Source of the DNA: Staphylococcus schleiferi
GTDB lineage: Bacteria; Bacillota; Bacilli; Staphylococcales; Staphylococcaceae
Assembly (NCBI RefSeq): GCF_900458895.1
Contig: NZ_LR962863.1
Coordinates: 744,001 to 808,000, forward strand
Reading direction: 5' to 3'
DNA: 64,000 bases
Part shown: in pieces, positions 63,407 through 64,000 of the stretch
Layout of the letters: every line of letters starts with the position of its first letter
Position numbering within the stretch: the stretch's first letter is position 1
The notes under the pieces: model-generated
Told to the model about the DNA's origin: nothing
Seen by the model: the letters and a program-made list of their open reading frames with translations, nothing else
The model's database searches: none
Made by a program: the position numbers and the translations under genes

Positions 63407-64000
63407 ATGTATGAAGCGTACCATTCAGGTTGGATAGAATGTATTACCGGAAGTATGTTCAGTGGTAAGTCGGAAGAACTGATAAGACGATTACGCAGAG
63501 GTGTTTACGCCAAGCAAAAGGTTATCGTTTTTAAACCGGCCATTGACGACCGCTATCATAAAGAAAAAGTGGTATCACACAATGGTAATGAAATAGAAGC
63601 GATTAATATTTCTAAAGCAAATGAAATATGGCAATATAATTTAAAAGATGTAGACATCATCGGTATTGATGAAATTCAATTTTTTGATCAAGAAATTGTA
63701 GAGATTGCAGAAACACTTGCAGAAAAAGGTTATAGAGTAATTACAGCAGGACTTGATATGGATTTTAGAGGTGAGCCTTTTCATCCTGTTCCTGAAATGC
63801 TTGCTGTAAGTGAACATATTACAAAATTACAAGCAGTATGTGCTGTATGTGGTGCTTCATCAAGTCGGACACAGCGATTAATTGATGGTAAGCCTGCAAA
63901 AGTGGATGATCCGATTATTTTGGTTGGCGCAGACGAACGTTACGAACCGCGTTGTCGTGCGCATCATGTTGTATTACCGAGTGAAGATACTGAGGAGGGA
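63407..64000 (+). CDS. tdk: Thymidine kinase (partial, stop outside window)
   Basis: 198 codons are present without a stop. Phosphorylates thymidine for salvage. P-loop [10 protein letters not shown] near residue 15, Walker-B-like IGIDEIQFF near 87, AGLDMDFRG near 107, zinc Cys pairs CAVCG near 145 and EPRCRAHH near 183. The S. aureus protein is 199 residues, so only the last few codons are probably missing. AAAGGTGG precedes ATG 63407. Confidence 0.95.
   Translation, partial: MYEAYHSGWIECITGSMFSGKSEELIRRLRRGVYAKQKVIVFKPAIDDRYHKEKVVSHNGNEIEAINISKANEIWQYNLKDVDIIGIDEIQFFDQEIVEIAETLAEKGYRVITAGLDMDFRGEPFHPVPEMLAVSEHITKLQAVCAVCGASSSRTQRLIDGKPAKVDDPIILVGADERYEPRCRAHHVVLPSEDTEEG

Overview
The window is chromosomal DNA of a Staphylococcus. 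The evidence is the low-GC codon use, a complete 16S-23S-5S operon with Staphylococcus sequence, a complete staphyloferrin A locus (sfaABCD-htsABC), and a gene order close to the S. aureus stretch running from the sfa/hts locus through mrp, rocF, dacA-ybbR-glmM, glmS, manA, deoD/pdp, luxS, coaW, rpoE-pyrG, fba-murA2 and rho-rpmE2-tdk. Protein divergence from S. aureus and the 16S variable regions point, by memory only, to the hyicus/intermedius side of the genus; I cannot fix the species.

Layout: 1-8.5 kb is iron uptake: sfaD (leftward, cut by the window edge), sfaABC and htsABC, with two Fur boxes inside the promoters. 8.6-17.3 kb holds a YjiH-type membrane protein, a SunI-like protein, a YdjM-type membrane hydrolase, a uridylyltransferase, a hemolysin III family protein, and three drug-efflux genes (sdrM, sepA, an LmrS/QacA-type pump). 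17.5-18.6 kb is mrp. 18.8-24.7 kb is an rRNA operon followed by six tRNAs (Asn, Glu, Val, Tyr, Gln, Lys). 25-34 kb has arginase, the c-di-AMP/peptidoglycan operon dacA-ybbR-glmM, an IS110-family element, and glmS behind a glmS ribozyme. 34-40.3 kb has a HAD phosphatase, a membrane protein, a GntR/FCD regulator, manA, a double-EVE protein and a DCC thiol-oxidoreductase. 40.7-50.2 kb has deoD, pdp, a DoxX-like protein, luxS, a SAM-riboswitch operon (M20 amidohydrolase plus ATP-grasp), a DUF2750 protein, coaW and a BCCT transporter. 50.5-64 kb has a double GNAT protein, rpoE, pyrG behind a CTP-sensing attenuator, glpT, ywjG-like, fbaA, murA2, an HxlR regulator with an aldehyde dehydrogenase, rho, rpmE2 and tdk (cut by the right edge).

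Three things stand out. First, five conserved genes (htsC, mrp, pdp, the M20 amidohydrolase, the ATP-grasp gene) each carry a single +1 shift, four clearly in homopolymers, which suggests residual assembly indels rather than five independent pseudogenes. Second, a structured intergenic repeat occurs four times, always just downstream of a gene and in the same orientation to it; two near-identical 395-bp copies form inverted repeats around 10.4 kb (IS110 element to DCC gene), and the stem of one hairpin changes in a compensatory way between copies. Third, the double-EVE protein ends in what looks like a McrB-type AAA+ domain without a P-loop, and a SAM-riboswitch operon joins an amidohydrolase with an ATP-grasp ligase; both are candidates for undescribed function.

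I see no prophage, CRISPR array, plasmid origin or integrase attachment site.
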